A DNA stretch of 64,000 bases from Actinomadura citrea (GCF_013409045.1 NZ_JACCBT010000001.1:1116001-1180000); one strand, 5' to 3'. Positions 24,014 through 36,663 are shown, counted from the first letter of the stretch. Made by a program: numbers and translations. Notes: generated from the sequence alone by a model not told the origin.

Positions 24014-25224
24014 GGGTTGCGCCTCCCCGCGGCCCGGCGGGCGGCGCGCTGCAAGGCCGGCGACGGCGAGGAGGCGGTCTCCATGAGCCGCTCCAGGTTC
24101 TCCTTCACGCCCGTCATCTCGCTGTGCAGGTGGGCGAGTCCGACGCGTTCGCGCGCCAGCGACAGCTCCTCAAGCAGGTGCGCCACCACCCCGACGGACG
24201 CGGTCGCGATCAGCTCCTCCGGGACGTCGCCGGGAAGCATCGCGGCCTCCGGGGCCCGGGACGTGGTCAGCTCGTCCAGGTCGCCGGCCACGTCGTAGCC
24301 GGAGGAGCGCAGCGACTCGGCCAGCTCCCGGGTCCGGCGTGCCGCCCAGTCGGCGTGCCGGGCGGGCAAACCCATCCGGGTGCGGGCCGTGCCGGCCGTC
24401 CCGCCGGTGAGCCGGGTCGATCCTCCGTGCCCGACGAGGTGCTCCTGGACCAGGCGCTCGTAGTCGCCGCCCAGTGCGGGGCCCATCCTCTCGTTCAGGC
24501 GGCGGAGCAGCTCCGCCTCGATCGCCGAGAGCGGCTCGTCCCCGGGGATGCCGCCGAGGTCGCACACCCCGTCCTCGATGCCGACCAGGGTCCGGAACCT
24601 GTCCCACATCACGTCGGCGCGACCGCCGGGCGGCGGCAGCGTCAGGACGTGGACGCGTTCCCGCGGCACCGCCGAACCCCAGGCCCGCAGCACCCGCACC
24701 GGGTCGTGCAGGCCCCAGAACATCTCCCCGTAGGGCTCCGGCGCGTCGATGCCGAGCGCGACGAGATCGTCGACGAAGCGCTCGAACGTGATGGTGTGCG
24801 CGTGCCGGATCTGCTCCTGCCAGTCGAGGATCAGCTGCCAGCCCAGGTCGCGGGTGGCGAGGACCACGTGCACCTCGGCCGGCTCCAGCGCCGAGACGGC
24901 CCGCTTGACCTGCTGTTCGGTCGCGCCGCCCAGCAGCGGCTGGGAGAAGACGACCGTGGGGCCGTCCCAGTCGCGGGCGCGCCGCACGACGCGGTCCCAC
25001 GCGCCCTCCCAGGCCGGGTCCCGGTGGCCGCCCCAGCTCATCTCGCGCAGGTCCATCACGGCCGCGAAGTGCTCCTGCGGACCGGTGACCGGGTGGCAGA
25101 CACCGGCGTCGCCCAGCCGCCGCCGGTTGCTCCACAGCGCTCGGTGCAGGAAGGCCGCCTCGGCCGTCGGCGCCCCGACATGCAGATAGACGGACTTACC
25201 GGGGTCCCCCATACGGGCGCTCAC
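24010..25224 (-). CDS. Sulfotransferase-like protein with degenerate PAPS-binding loop
   Basis: 404 aa from GTG 25224, which overlaps the upstream stop as GTGA. It aligns by eye with the preceding gene: SVYLHVGAPTAEAAFLHRALWSNRRRL corresponds to AIFLHVGAAKSGTTFLQHVLWHNRDRL. The 5'-phosphosulfate loop AKSGTTF has become PTAEAAF, losing the Lys and both Thr. Later shared parts are EVHVVLATRDLGWQLILDWQEQIRHAHTITFERFV and VLRAWGSAVPRERVHVLTLPPPG. The C-terminus adds a helical region ending in basic residues. It may be an inactive partner or scaffold of the neighbouring sulfotransferase, or it may use another donor. Confidence 0.75.
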   Translation of the reverse strand: MSARMGDPGKSVYLHVGAPTAEAAFLHRALWSNRRRLGDAGVCHPVTGPQEHFAAVMDLREMSWGGHRDPAWEGAWDRVVRRARDWDGPTVVFSQPLLGGATEQQVKRAVSALEPAEVHVVLATRDLGWQLILDWQEQIRHAHTITFERFVDDLVALGIDAPEPYGEMFWGLHDPVRVLRAWGSAVPRERVHVLTLPPPGGRADVMWDRFRTLVGIEDGVCDLGGIPGDEPLSAIEAELLRRLNERMGPALGGDYERLVQEHLVGHGGSTRLTGGTAGTARTRMGLPARHADWAARRTRELAESLRSSGYDVAGDLDELTTSRAPEAAMLPGDVPEELIATASVGVVAHLLEELSLARERVGLAHLHSEMTGVKENLERLMETASSPSPALQRAARRAAGRRNP

Positions 25225-26546
25225 CTCGTTCTCGTCTCGGCGTCGGGCCGTTCCGTCCCGCCCTGGATCCTGCGATAGGCGCCGCGCAGCCGGAGCGCCG
25301 CCGGGTAGCGCTCCCGCGCCGTGCGTTTGGCCCGCTCGACGAACGGAGCGGCCTCCTGGACGAGCCGGTCCGTCGTGTCGAGCAGGTCGGCCGATCCCGC
25401 GCGCAGCATGTCGATCTGGTCGCGGACGCGAAGGCCGGCGCCGGGCACCGCCTCGGTCCGCTCCCGGCCCTCCTGGACGCGCAGCAGCAGCGCCGCGACG
25501 GCGTCGACGCCCACGTCCGCCATCTCCGCCCAGCGGGCCTCGTCGGGCGGCGGCGCGGGCGCGGTCCCGAGCGCGGCGCCGGACGCGGCCGCGGGCATCA
25601 GCTCGTACAGGTCGCCCACCACGTCGTAGCCCGCCGCGCGCAGCGCCTCGACGGTCTCGACGGCCCGTTCGGTGGCCCACGGAACATGCTCGCGGGGCAG
25701 TTCGATCCTGACCGGACACGGGCGTCCGGCCAGCACCTGCTGCGCGAGGAAGAGCTTGACGTCCTCGTTGTAGGCGTGCCAGCCGACACGGTCGCCGAGT
25801 GTCTCGTTGAGGCGCAGCAGGAACTGCGTCTCGCTCAGCCCGAGCGACGGGTTCGCGAACGTCCGGGACAGGTCGTAGTCGTCCGGGGCGAGGCCGGTGG
25901 CCGCGCAGAAACGCCGCCAGAGCAGGTCGCGGGGTGCGCCGGGCCGGGGGAGGGTGACGACGTGGACCCGCTCGGGCGGCAGGTCCTCGCCCCAGCGGCC
26001 GAGCACCGCGACCGGATCCTGGAGGCCCCAGAACAGCCGCGCGCTCTCGTAGGCGCGCCAGTCCTGGCGCCGCAGCGACGTCACGAACTCGGTGAACGAG
26101 GTCGTGAAGCGGTTCTTGACGTCCTCCTGCCAGTGCGCCGGGATCTGCCGGCCGAGGTCGCGCACGGTGAAGACCACGTGAACGTCGGCGAAATCGAGGT
26201 CGGCCATGGCCTGGCGGATCCACCGCGGCCGGGCGGGCGCGAACAGCTCCTGCGAGATGACCACGGTGCCGGGCCAGTCGCGGGCCTCGGCGACGAGGTC
26301 GTGCCACGCGCCCCGCGTGGCCGGGTCGGACGCCTCGCGGAAGAACGTCCGCCGCAGGTCGAACGCGGCGCGGACGTGCGCGGCCTGGTCCCGGCCCGGG
26401 TAGAGGACGCCGTGCTCGCGCAGCCGGTCGCGGTTGTGCCACAGCACGTGCTGGAGGAACGTCGTGCCGCTCTTGGCGGCCCCGACGTGCAGGAAGATCG
26501 CAGGGCGCGCACTGTGCGCCGCACTGCCGGGAGTGGGTGGGGCCAC
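25221..26546 (-). CDS. Sulfotransferase family protein
   Basis: 441 aa. GTG 26546 is chosen because AAGGA lies 5 bases upstream, and a TAAGAT -10-like hexamer (26591-26596) falls inside any longer reading. The 5'-PAPS loop is AKSGTTF (residues 24-30). Then come VVISQELFAPARP, HVVFTVRDLGRQIPAHWQEDVKNRFTTSFTEFV (the Arg/Ser 3'-phosphate region) and ALGRWGEDL-type strands. The C-terminal 90 residues are helical. It should transfer sulfate from PAPS to a hydroxyl, plausibly on the surface glycan made by this locus. First gene of the minus operon, divergent from glf. Confidence 0.82.
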   Translation of the reverse strand: MAPPTPGSAAHSARPAIFLHVGAAKSGTTFLQHVLWHNRDRLREHGVLYPGRDQAAHVRAAFDLRRTFFREASDPATRGAWHDLVAEARDWPGTVVISQELFAPARPRWIRQAMADLDFADVHVVFTVRDLGRQIPAHWQEDVKNRFTTSFTEFVTSLRRQDWRAYESARLFWGLQDPVAVLGRWGEDLPPERVHVVTLPRPGAPRDLLWRRFCAATGLAPDDYDLSRTFANPSLGLSETQFLLRLNETLGDRVGWHAYNEDVKLFLAQQVLAGRPCPVRIELPREHVPWATERAVETVEALRAAGYDVVGDLYELMPAAASGAALGTAPAPPPDEARWAEMADVGVDAVAALLLRVQEGRERTEAVPGAGLRVRDQIDMLRAGSADLLDTTDRLVQEAAPFVERAKRTARERYPAALRLRGAYRRIQGGTERPDAETRTR

Positions 26547-26614
26547 CGCGATCCTTGGCTTCCTGCGCCGGTACCGAACGAACCCCGGGTATCTTAGCCG
26601 CATTCCGTACATAG

Positions 26615-29888
<3,274 letters not shown>

Positions 29889-29892
<4 letters not shown>

Positions 29893-30758
29893 CCCTCGCG
29901 CCGGTCCGCGCCGACGAGGGGCTGCGGGCGCCGGGAGGCGACGGCGGCCTGCGGCGGACCTTCCGGGAGAAGTACCTGCTGCGGCTGCTGGTTCGCCGGG
30001 AGCTCAGGGCCCGCTACAAGGGCTCGCTGCTCGGCCTCGGCTGGTCCTATGTGCGGCCGGCCGTGCACTTCGCCGTCTACTTCTACGTCATCGGCGTCTT
30101 CCTCGGCATGGACGACCGGGTCGAGGACTTCCCGGTCTACCTGTTCGCGGGCATGGTCCTGATCAACCTGTTCACCGAGACGCTGCACTCGGCGACCCGC
30201 TCGGTGACGGGCAATGCCCCGCTCGTGCGCAAGGTGTTCCTGCCGCGCGAGCTGTTCCCGACCGCGTCGGTACTGGTCTCGCTCGTCCACTTCCTGCCCG
30301 GGATGATGATCCTGCTGGGTGGGGCCGTCGCCTCGGGATGGCGGCCGTCCCCCGTGGAGCTCGGCGCGGCCGTGTACGGGTTCGCGATCATCATCGTCCT
30401 CGGCTTCGGGCTCGGGCTGCTCTGCGCGGCCGTGAACGTGTTCTTCCGCGACCTGGAGCAGGTGGTGGACATCTCCATGATCGTCATCACCTGGTCGGTG
30501 CCGATGATCTATCCCTGGACCCACGTCCGGACGCACGCGCCCGGCTGGGTGCTGGACCTCTACCTCGCCAACCCGCTCGTCAGCGCCGTCTCCCTGTTCC
30601 AGCGGGCCTTCTGGCTCCCCGGGACCCGCGGCGACTTCGCGTTCCCGCCCCACCTCTACGCCCACGCCGGCATCTCCCTGGCCGTCAGCGTGCTGGTGTT
30701 CATCGCGGGGCACGCGGCGTTCTCCCGCATGCAGGCGCGCTTCGCGCAGGAGATGTAG
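29889..30758 (+). CDS. wzm: Polysaccharide ABC exporter, permease subunit (Wzm type)
   Basis: 289 aa with six hydrophobic segments and the ABC2 polysaccharide-export pattern: LRLLVRRELRARYKGSLLGLGWSYVRPAVHFAVYFYVIGVFLG at the N-terminus (amphipathic helix, then KGSLLG-x-x-W), LPRELFPTASVLVSLVHFLPG, and VNVFFRDLEQVVDISMIVITWSVPMIYP. Overlaps glfT2 by ATGA and is 3 bp from the ATPase gene, so glf-glfT2-wzm-wzt is one transcript. It probably flips lipid-linked galactan to the outside, as for Rv3783 with Rv3781 in mycobacteria. Confidence 0.93.
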
Positions 30759-30761
30759 CCG

Positions 30762-31592
30762 TTGAACACCTCGCACCCGGCCCCGTCGATCGTCATCGAC
30801 CGCGTCACGAAGAACTTCACGCTGCGGCACGCCCGTTCGATCAAGGAGATGAGCGTCCGCGCGTTCCGCGGGCAGCGCCTGTCGGACCGGTTCCGGGCCC
30901 TGGACGAGGTCAGCCTCACCATCGGCCAGGGCGAGACCGTCGCGCTCATGGGGCTGAACGGGTCCGGCAAGAGCACCCTGCTCAAGCTGATCTCCGGGGT
31001 GATGCGCCCCGACACCGGGTCGGTCCTCGTCCGGGGCCGCGTCGCCGGGCTGATCGACGTGGGCGCCGGCCTGCACCCCGAGCTGACGGGCCGCGAGAAC
31101 GTCTTCCTCAACGGCGCGATCCTCGGAATGCCGCAGGCCGAGATCGCGCGCAAGTTCGACGCGATCGTCGAGTTCTCCGGCGTCGAGCGCTTCCTGGACG
31201 ACCAGGTGAAGTTCTACTCCTCCGGCATGTTCATGCGGCTCGCCTTCTCGATCGCGGCGCACACCGAGCCGGACGTCTTCCTCATCGACGAGGTGCTGGC
31301 CGTCGGCGACCCGCCGTTCCGGGAGAAATGCCTGGACCGCATCCGCGAGCTGCGCGGCGAGGGCCGGACCATGGTCGTCGTCGCGCACGACATCAGGATG
31401 CTCGTCGGGCTCTGCGACCGCGGCGTCACCATGCGGCAGGGCCGGGTGATCTTCGACGGGCCGACGGAGGAGGCCGGCCGGCTGGTCCGCGAGGACCGCG
31501 CCGCCCGCCGCGCCGCCTCGCAGGCCGGGAGGGCGGCCGGCGCGACCGCCGCACCGGGAGTTTCCGGGGGAAACGGAGATCTCGGTGGATAG
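30762..31592 (+). CDS. wzt: Polysaccharide ABC exporter, ATP-binding subunit (Wzt type)
   Basis: 276 aa; TTG start with AGGAG 10 bases upstream, inside the wzm stop region. It has Walker A GLNGSGKST, the Q-loop region, signature YSSGMFMRLAFS, Walker B PDVFLIDEVLAVGD and H-loop VVVAHDIRML. The N-terminal FTLRHARSIKEMSVRAFRGQRLSDRFRALDEVSLTIGQGE is typical of teichoic-acid/O-antigen exporters. There is no C-terminal carbohydrate-recognition domain, so it is of the short type, like Rv3781. The Ala-rich tail (ARRAASQAGRAAGATAAPG) is unusual and probably disordered. Confidence 0.93.
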   Translation: MNTSHPAPSIVIDRVTKNFTLRHARSIKEMSVRAFRGQRLSDRFRALDEVSLTIGQGETVALMGLNGSGKSTLLKLISGVMRPDTGSVLVRGRVAGLIDVGAGLHPELTGRENVFLNGAILGMPQAEIARKFDAIVEFSGVERFLDDQVKFYSSGMFMRLAFSIAAHTEPDVFLIDEVLAVGDPPFREKCLDRIRELRGEGRTMVVVAHDIRMLVGLCDRGVTMRQGRVIFDGPTEEAGRLVREDRAARRAASQAGRAAGATAAPGVSGGNGDLGG

Positions 31593-31655
31593 GGTGTCCC
31601 GAGCCGCGGCCGGGGGCCGCGCACGCCGGTGCAGGACCAGGGGAGAGGTGCGGCG

Positions 31656-34331
31656 TTGACCAAGCAGGAGTCCGGCAGCCCGGTGCTCGACGACGTCCAC
31701 CGCGTCATAGCCGACCGGGCGTGCGCCGTCCTGTCCCTGGACATCTTCGACACGGTGCTGTGGCGCCGGGTGCCCCGTCCCACCGACGTGTTCGGGCTGC
31801 TCGCGTCCCGGATGCGGGACGCGGGCCTCTGCCCGCCCTGGGTGACGGACGCGACGCTGCGCCGTATGCGGATCGCCGCGGAGGACGCCGCCCGCCGCGG
31901 CCGCGACGCCCTCGGCACGGAGGTCTCGCTCTTCGACATCTGGCGCGCCATGCCGGACGGCGTCTTCGGCGCCGCGTCGCTGGAGGAGCTGGTCGAGGCC
32001 GAGATCCGGCTGGAGCGCGAGCTGACCGTCGTGGACCTGGACGTGGCGGAGGTCGTCAGGGCGGCGCGCGAGCAGAAGCTCCAGGTTGTCTTGGTCTCCG
32101 ACACCTACTTCACCGAGGAGCAGCTCGCCCTGCTCCTCGACCGGCCGGAACTCGGGCCGCTGGACGGCGTGCGCGTCTTCCGCTCGAACCAGCACGGCAC
32201 CGCCAAGGCGTCCGGCCTCTGGGAGATCGTGCTGCGCGAGCTCGGCCGCGGCCCGGAGCAGATCGTGCACATCGGCGACCACGAGGTCGCCGACCACGAG
32301 GTGCCCGGCAAGCTCGGCATCCGCACCGTCCACTACCGCCGGCTCGACGACCCCTACCTCGACGTGCTGGGACGCGAGAAGGAACCCGTCCGGCCGTTCG
32401 GCGACCACGCCCCCGACCTGGACGACCGGCACGGCGACTTCGGCCTCACCAGCCTGCGCGCCAAGGCGGTGCACTCCGGCGTCCCGTTCACCACCTCCGC
32501 GCTGGACGTCGCGTGGCGCTACGGCGCGGGCGTCCTCGGCCCGGTGCTGACCGGCTTCGCCGAATGGGCGGCATGGCGGGCGCACGAGACCGGCACCCGC
32601 CGGCTGTGGTGCCCGATGCGCGAGGGCGAGCTGCTGTCCCGGCTGATCAACGAGGCGGCCGAGGCGCGCGGCTGGGACGTGCGCGCCGCCCCGGTGTGGC
32701 TGTCGCGGTTCACGACCTCGCTCGCCGGGCTCGACCCCCACGACACCGCCGCGGTGCACGCCTTCGTCCGCACCGGGTACCGGCTGACCGTCCGGCAGGC
32801 GCTGTCGGTCCTGGAGCTGCAGCCCGGCGACGTGCCGGGCCTCGCGACCGAGCTGGACACCGTCATCGACAACGGCGACATCGCCGAACGGGTCGCCCGC
32901 GCGCTGACCGAGACGCCGCACCTGTGCAACCGGCTCGCGGTGACCGTCACCGCCGCCCGCGAACGCATGATCAAGTCGCTGCGGGACGCGGGCGCCCTCG
33001 GCGAGGACGCGCTCGCCGCCGGCGAGCTGACGCTCGTCGACCTCGGCTGGGGCGGCACGATCCAGCGCCAGCTCGCCCGCGGCCTGGAGATCGCCCGCAT
33101 CGACGTCAGGCCGGCCGGGCTGTACCTGGCCACCGACGGCAGGGCCGAGCGGGTCTTCATGGCCGGCCTGCGCGCCGAGGGCTACCTGGCGCAGACCGGG
33201 TACCCGGCGCACGTCGCCGCGACCGTCACCCGCAGCCCCGAGATCGTGGAGCAGTGCGTCAACGCGCTGTGCGGCTCCCTCATCGGCTACACCGAGGACG
33301 GTGCGCCGGTCCTCGGCCAGACGGCCGACTCGCCGTCCCAGAACGCCGAGCGCCGGACCGTGCAGGACGGCGTCCTGGCGTTCCAGCACATGTGGAACAG
33401 GTACGTCGCCGCCTCCGGCGGTGCCTGGCCGGACCTCGCCCGCCCGCCGGCGGCGCGGAACCGGCTCGCGCGCATCCTGGTGGCCGCGCTGGAGTCGCCC
33501 ACCCCCGACGAGGCCGCCGTCTTCGGGAACTGGACCCACGAGGACAACTTCGGCTCGTCCCTGGTCACCACGCTGCTGCCCGCCGACCTCAAGGCGGCCG
33601 TTCCGTACCTGTCGCCGGGAGACCTCGGCGACCTGGACATGCGCGACTCGTTCTGGCCCGCGCTGATCGCCGCGTCCGACACCGGGCTCGGCGCCATGGC
33701 GAGGGCCGTCGCCGACGGCGCCATCGACGCGGAGGCGTTCGACCCGTCCGGCGAGAAGCACGAGACGCGGCTGCGGTTCCGGACGGCCGACGACCGGTGG
33801 CACGAGCCCGTCCGGCGCCGCGTCCGGATCAACCACAACGGCCTGTCGTTCTCCCGGCTGTCGTTCGAGCACCACGACACGGTCGACATCTCGCTCGCGA
33901 TCCCCGGCCGTCCCGCGATCGTGCGGGTCGACTGGATCGAGGCCAGGGTCATCGCGGGCGGGCGGCGGCGCGAGCAGGTGCTGCGCTGGGACAAGCCGGA
34001 GGACTTCGTCGGCCTGCACTACGCCGACTGCCGCTACCTCGGCGGCAACCTGATGGAGTTCGACACCTCCTACGCGGCCGTGTGGCTCCCGCTGGCCCGC
34101 CGCGCCGGGGTGCCGGCGGTGTCGTCCGGGCAGATCACGATCGCTTTCGCGATGCTGCCCCAGTCGTCGACCGGGATGGCGCCGCGCATGCCGGTGGACC
34201 GGAGGGCCGAGCGGGCCGCCCGCGCCGCGCGGCTCACCGAACGCTTCCGCGCGGAGTACCGGACCGCCGGCGTCCGGGGCATCGCCGCCGGAGCCGGACG
34301 AGTGGCCAGGAGGAAGCTCGGTGACACGTGA
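31656..34331 (+). CDS. HAD-domain fusion protein of the glycan operon
   Basis: 891 aa. The start is TTG 31656 with GGGGAGAGG 7 bases upstream. Residues 20-245 are a HAD-like domain: VLSLDIFDTVLWRRVPRPTDVFGLLA (motif I), LQVVLVSDTYFTEEQL (motif II), IVHIGDHEVADHEVPGKLGIRTVHY (motif IV). The next region resembles the domain that follows such HAD modules in capsule loci (LWCPMREGELLSRLINEAAEARGWDVRAAPVWLSRFTTSL, LTLVDLGWGGTIQRQLARGLE). A C-terminal beta-rich domain and basic tail complete it. In other bacteria such proteins accompany glycosyltransferases and exporters; the substrate is unknown. It overlaps the methyltransferase gene by 11 bp. Confidence 0.82.
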   Translation: MTKQESGSPVLDDVHRVIADRACAVLSLDIFDTVLWRRVPRPTDVFGLLASRMRDAGLCPPWVTDATLRRMRIAAEDAARRGRDALGTEVSLFDIWRAMPDGVFGAASLEELVEAEIRLERELTVVDLDVAEVVRAAREQKLQVVLVSDTYFTEEQLALLLDRPELGPLDGVRVFRSNQHGTAKASGLWEIVLRELGRGPEQIVHIGDHEVADHEVPGKLGIRTVHYRRLDDPYLDVLGREKEPVRPFGDHAPDLDDRHGDFGLTSLRAKAVHSGVPFTTSALDVAWRYGAGVLGPVLTGFAEWAAWRAHETGTRRLWCPMREGELLSRLINEAAEARGWDVRAAPVWLSRFTTSLAGLDPHDTAAVHAFVRTGYRLTVRQALSVLELQPGDVPGLATELDTVIDNGDIAERVARALTETPHLCNRLAVTVTAARERMIKSLRDAGALGEDALAAGELTLVDLGWGGTIQRQLARGLEIARIDVRPAGLYLATDGRAERVFMAGLRAEGYLAQTGYPAHVAATVTRSPEIVEQCVNALCGSLIGYTEDGAPVLGQTADSPSQNAERRTVQDGVLAFQHMWNRYVAASGGAWPDLARPPAARNRLARILVAALESPTPDEAAVFGNWTHEDNFGSSLVTTLLPADLKAAVPYLSPGDLGDLDMRDSFWPALIAASDTGLGAMARAVADGAIDAEAFDPSGEKHETRLRFRTADDRWHEPVRRRVRINHNGLSFSRLSFEHHDTVDISLAIPGRPAIVRVDWIEARVIAGGRRREQVLRWDKPEDFVGLHYADCRYLGGNLMEFDTSYAAVWLPLARRAGVPAVSSGQITIAFAMLPQSSTGMAPRMPVDRRAERAARAARLTERFRAEYRTAGVRGIAAGAGRVARRKLGDT

Positions 34332-35418
34332 CTTCGGGGCGGCCGTGACCGGGTCCCCGGACGATCCGCACGAGCAGGCCCGCGCCGCCCGCGAGCAGCC
34401 GTTGCTGCTGCACTCGATGGCGGTGTTCCGCGAGCTGTTCGAGACGGTCTTCCGCTGCCGCGACGTCGGTGTCGTCGTCGAGGTCGGCGTGGAGTCGGGG
34501 CAGGTCAGCGCGCTGTACGCGGACCTCGGCGCGACCGTCCACTGCGTCGAGCCGGCGCCCGGCGAGGAGTTGCGCGCCGTCCTGGACGGCGACCCCCGCC
34601 TGAACCTCGTGGAGGGGCTGTCCCCCGCCGTCCTGCCCGACCTGCCGGTGGCGGACCTCTACATCCTGGACGGCGACCACAACCACGCGGTCGTCCGCGA
34701 CGAACTCGCCTGGATCATGGCGAACGCCCCGGACGCCGTGGTCGTCCTGCACGACGTGCTGTGGCCCTGCGGGCGCCGCGACTTCTACTACCAGCCGTCG
34801 CCGCTCGCGCCGCAGGACGCGCACCCGGCCACGACCGACGGCCCGACGGTGTGGCACGACGAGCTCACCCCGGCCGGGTTCGTCGGCGACGGCGCCTACA
34901 CCGTGGCCGAGCGTGCGGGCGGACCGCGCAACGGCGTCCTCACGGCCGTCGAGGACGCGCTGGACGCGGCCCCCGGCTGGCGCTTCGAGATCGTCCCCGC
35001 CGTCTTCGGCTTCGGCGTCCTCGCCAGGACGTCCGCCCCCGGCACGGACACCCTCTTCGAGGCCCTGCGCCCCTACACGTCCTCGCACCTGCTCGCCGCC
35101 CTGGAGAACAACCGCATCGCCCTCTACACCCGCGTCCTGCAACTCCAGTACGAGGCGACGGCCCGCACCGAGGACGCCACCCGGCTGACCGAGACCGTCA
35201 ACGCCCAGCAGCAGGAGATCGCCCGCCTGACCTCCGAACTCGACCGCTCCAGAACGGAGCTGGCGGCACGGCGCCGGGAGGCGCAGGCGCACGGCGAGGA
35301 CCCCGGCCGGGCCGTGACCCGCGCGGCACCGGACCCCGAACTGGGCGAGGCGATGTCGCATCTCGGGCGAGCGCTCTCCGCCCGCCTGCGCAGGACGCCC
35401 CCGGGCCGGGCGCGATGA
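34321..35418 (+). CDS. Class I SAM-dependent methyltransferase with coiled-coil tail
   Basis: 365 aa; GTG 34321 with AGGAGG 6 bases upstream, overlapping the HAD gene. Motif I is VVVEVGVESGQVSALYADLGATVHCVEPAP. The segment VADLYILDGDHNHAVVRDELAWI is the DGDH signature of the Methyltransf_24-type sugar or small-molecule O-methyltransferases. VVVLHDVLWPCGRRDFYYQP follows. Residues about 265-325 form a coiled coil (LQLQYEATARTEDATRLTETVNAQQQEIARLTSELDRSRTELAARR), which may tether it to other glycan enzymes. It is the last gene of the tight galactan operon, so its likely acceptor is a sugar of that polymer. Confidence 0.82.
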   Translation: MTRDFGAAVTGSPDDPHEQARAAREQPLLLHSMAVFRELFETVFRCRDVGVVVEVGVESGQVSALYADLGATVHCVEPAPGEELRAVLDGDPRLNLVEGLSPAVLPDLPVADLYILDGDHNHAVVRDELAWIMANAPDAVVVLHDVLWPCGRRDFYYQPSPLAPQDAHPATTDGPTVWHDELTPAGFVGDGAYTVAERAGGPRNGVLTAVEDALDAAPGWRFEIVPAVFGFGVLARTSAPGTDTLFEALRPYTSSHLLAALENNRIALYTRVLQLQYEATARTEDATRLTETVNAQQQEIARLTSELDRSRTELAARRREAQAHGEDPGRAVTRAAPDPELGEAMSHLGRALSARLRRTPPGRAR

Positions 35419-35495
35419 CCGCGGCACGGTGCCGGCCGGGCTGACCGCGCTCGATGTGGTGACCTGCAGGCCATGGGGCCGCGCACCCGAAGTGG

Positions 35496-35509
35496 ACGTC
35501 TCCAGACGT
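35496..35509. promoter_or_regulatory. 14-bp palindrome upstream of second methyltransferase gene
   Basis: ACGTCT-CC-AGACGT has perfect arms and lies 29-42 bp before the ATG in the 119-bp gap separating this gene from the galactan operon. It is either an operator or a small RNA hairpin. No protein can be assigned. Confidence 0.35.
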
Positions 35510-35537
35510 GCGACATATTCAGGCGAAGGAGCTGACG

Positions 35538-36428
35538 ATGACGGACTACGTCGCGAGCGTGGCGATGCACGAGGGGACGTGGGGGACGTTCCTCGAACCT
35601 GACCCCGCCCTGGAGGACGCAGAGAACCTGCACGAGATGCTCGGCATCCCCATTCTGAGCGGGCACCACGCCGATCTCACCCTGTTCCAGGGGCGCAACT
35701 CGGTCTTCGACCGCATCGCGTCCCGGTCCAAGGAGGTCGACCTCGCCTACGAGGACCAGTGCAGTGCCCAGCACTACTACGACGTGTTCAGCTGCGTCGA
35801 GCGCGAGCACGGCACACTGACCCGGCTCGTCGACGTCGGCGTGTTCATGGGCGGCTCCTCCTCCGTGCTCGCCGGCTGCGTCGAGCCGATGGGGCTGGAG
35901 CTCGATCTCGTCGACGCCAACTCGGTGTTCCTCCAGTTCGCCCGGGAGCGCGTGCGCCGCACCTTCCCGCGCGCCACGATGCGCGTCCGCATGTTCCATG
36001 GGGACCTGCCGACCTACGTCGCGAAGGTACTGCGCGCGGAGTCGGGTACCCGTGCGCTGATCCACCACGACGGGGCGCACGACTTCAACCAGGTCGTCAA
36101 GGACCTGAGCTCCCTGTACTTCGCCCGCGACCGGATCCACGGCGTCGCGCTCCAGGACACCCACCTGCGCGGCGAGATCGGTTACTTCAACTTCGTGGAC
36201 GCGGCCGTCTACGCCATGTTCGGCGTCGACGTGAAGTACGAGGCGCTGGGCTCGCGGTACCCCCAGGGCTCGCCGGTGACCCAGCCCAACCAGTGGAACG
36301 GGAACTACTTCCTGGCCGACACGCCGGAGGGCATGTACGTCCCGTTCGACGGTGTGGAGTGGAAGTACCCGCATTCCATGATGGAGCTGGAGGCGTTCCT
36401 GCCGGTGAAGGCGCCCCCCGCCGGCTGA
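35538..36428 (+). CDS. Second SAM-dependent methyltransferase-like protein
   Basis: 296 aa. ATG 35538 is used because GAAGGAG lies 8 bases upstream; GTG 35508 in frame has none. Motif I is LTRLVDVGVFMGGSSSVLAGCV, followed by LELDLVDANSVFLQFARERV. The segment TRALIHHDGAHDFNQVVKDLSSLYFARDRIHGVALQDTHL corresponds to the IDGDHSYE region of Methyltransf_24 enzymes, with HHDGAHD in its place, and QDTH provides possible metal ligands. No signal or membrane segment. Same strand and direction as the galactan operon but with its own leader. Candidate for sugar O-methylation; a hydroxylase-like (CmcI-type) role is an alternative. Confidence 0.75.
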   Translation: MTDYVASVAMHEGTWGTFLEPDPALEDAENLHEMLGIPILSGHHADLTLFQGRNSVFDRIASRSKEVDLAYEDQCSAQHYYDVFSCVEREHGTLTRLVDVGVFMGGSSSVLAGCVEPMGLELDLVDANSVFLQFARERVRRTFPRATMRVRMFHGDLPTYVAKVLRAESGTRALIHHDGAHDFNQVVKDLSSLYFARDRIHGVALQDTHLRGEIGYFNFVDAAVYAMFGVDVKYEALGSRYPQGSPVTQPNQWNGNYFLADTPEGMYVPFDGVEWKYPHSMMELEAFLPVKAPPAG

Positions 36429-36663
36429 CCGTGGCCGGATGCGGCCATCCGTGTGCGGCGGCGTGTCCGATCTTTCCCACGGGCTGACCTGGTGACCGAT
36501 TTGACGAGCGAGACGGGTCGTCTCCGGGGCTGTTCCATTGAACGTGGCGCGGGAACGCGGGAAGCTCTTTACCCTGTGCTGTGTAGGAAACCGACCGTAA
36601 GCAACCGAACCGGCCACCCCCAGGCGTTCCCCACATTCCCGCGACTCCCAGGGGTCTCTCGAC

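Noticed and set aside
36432..36447. Hairpin TGGCCG-GATG-CGGCCA after the second methyltransferase as terminator
   Set aside because: Only a 6-bp stem with no T-tract; such short GC hairpins arise often by chance at this base composition, so it is not listed as a feature.
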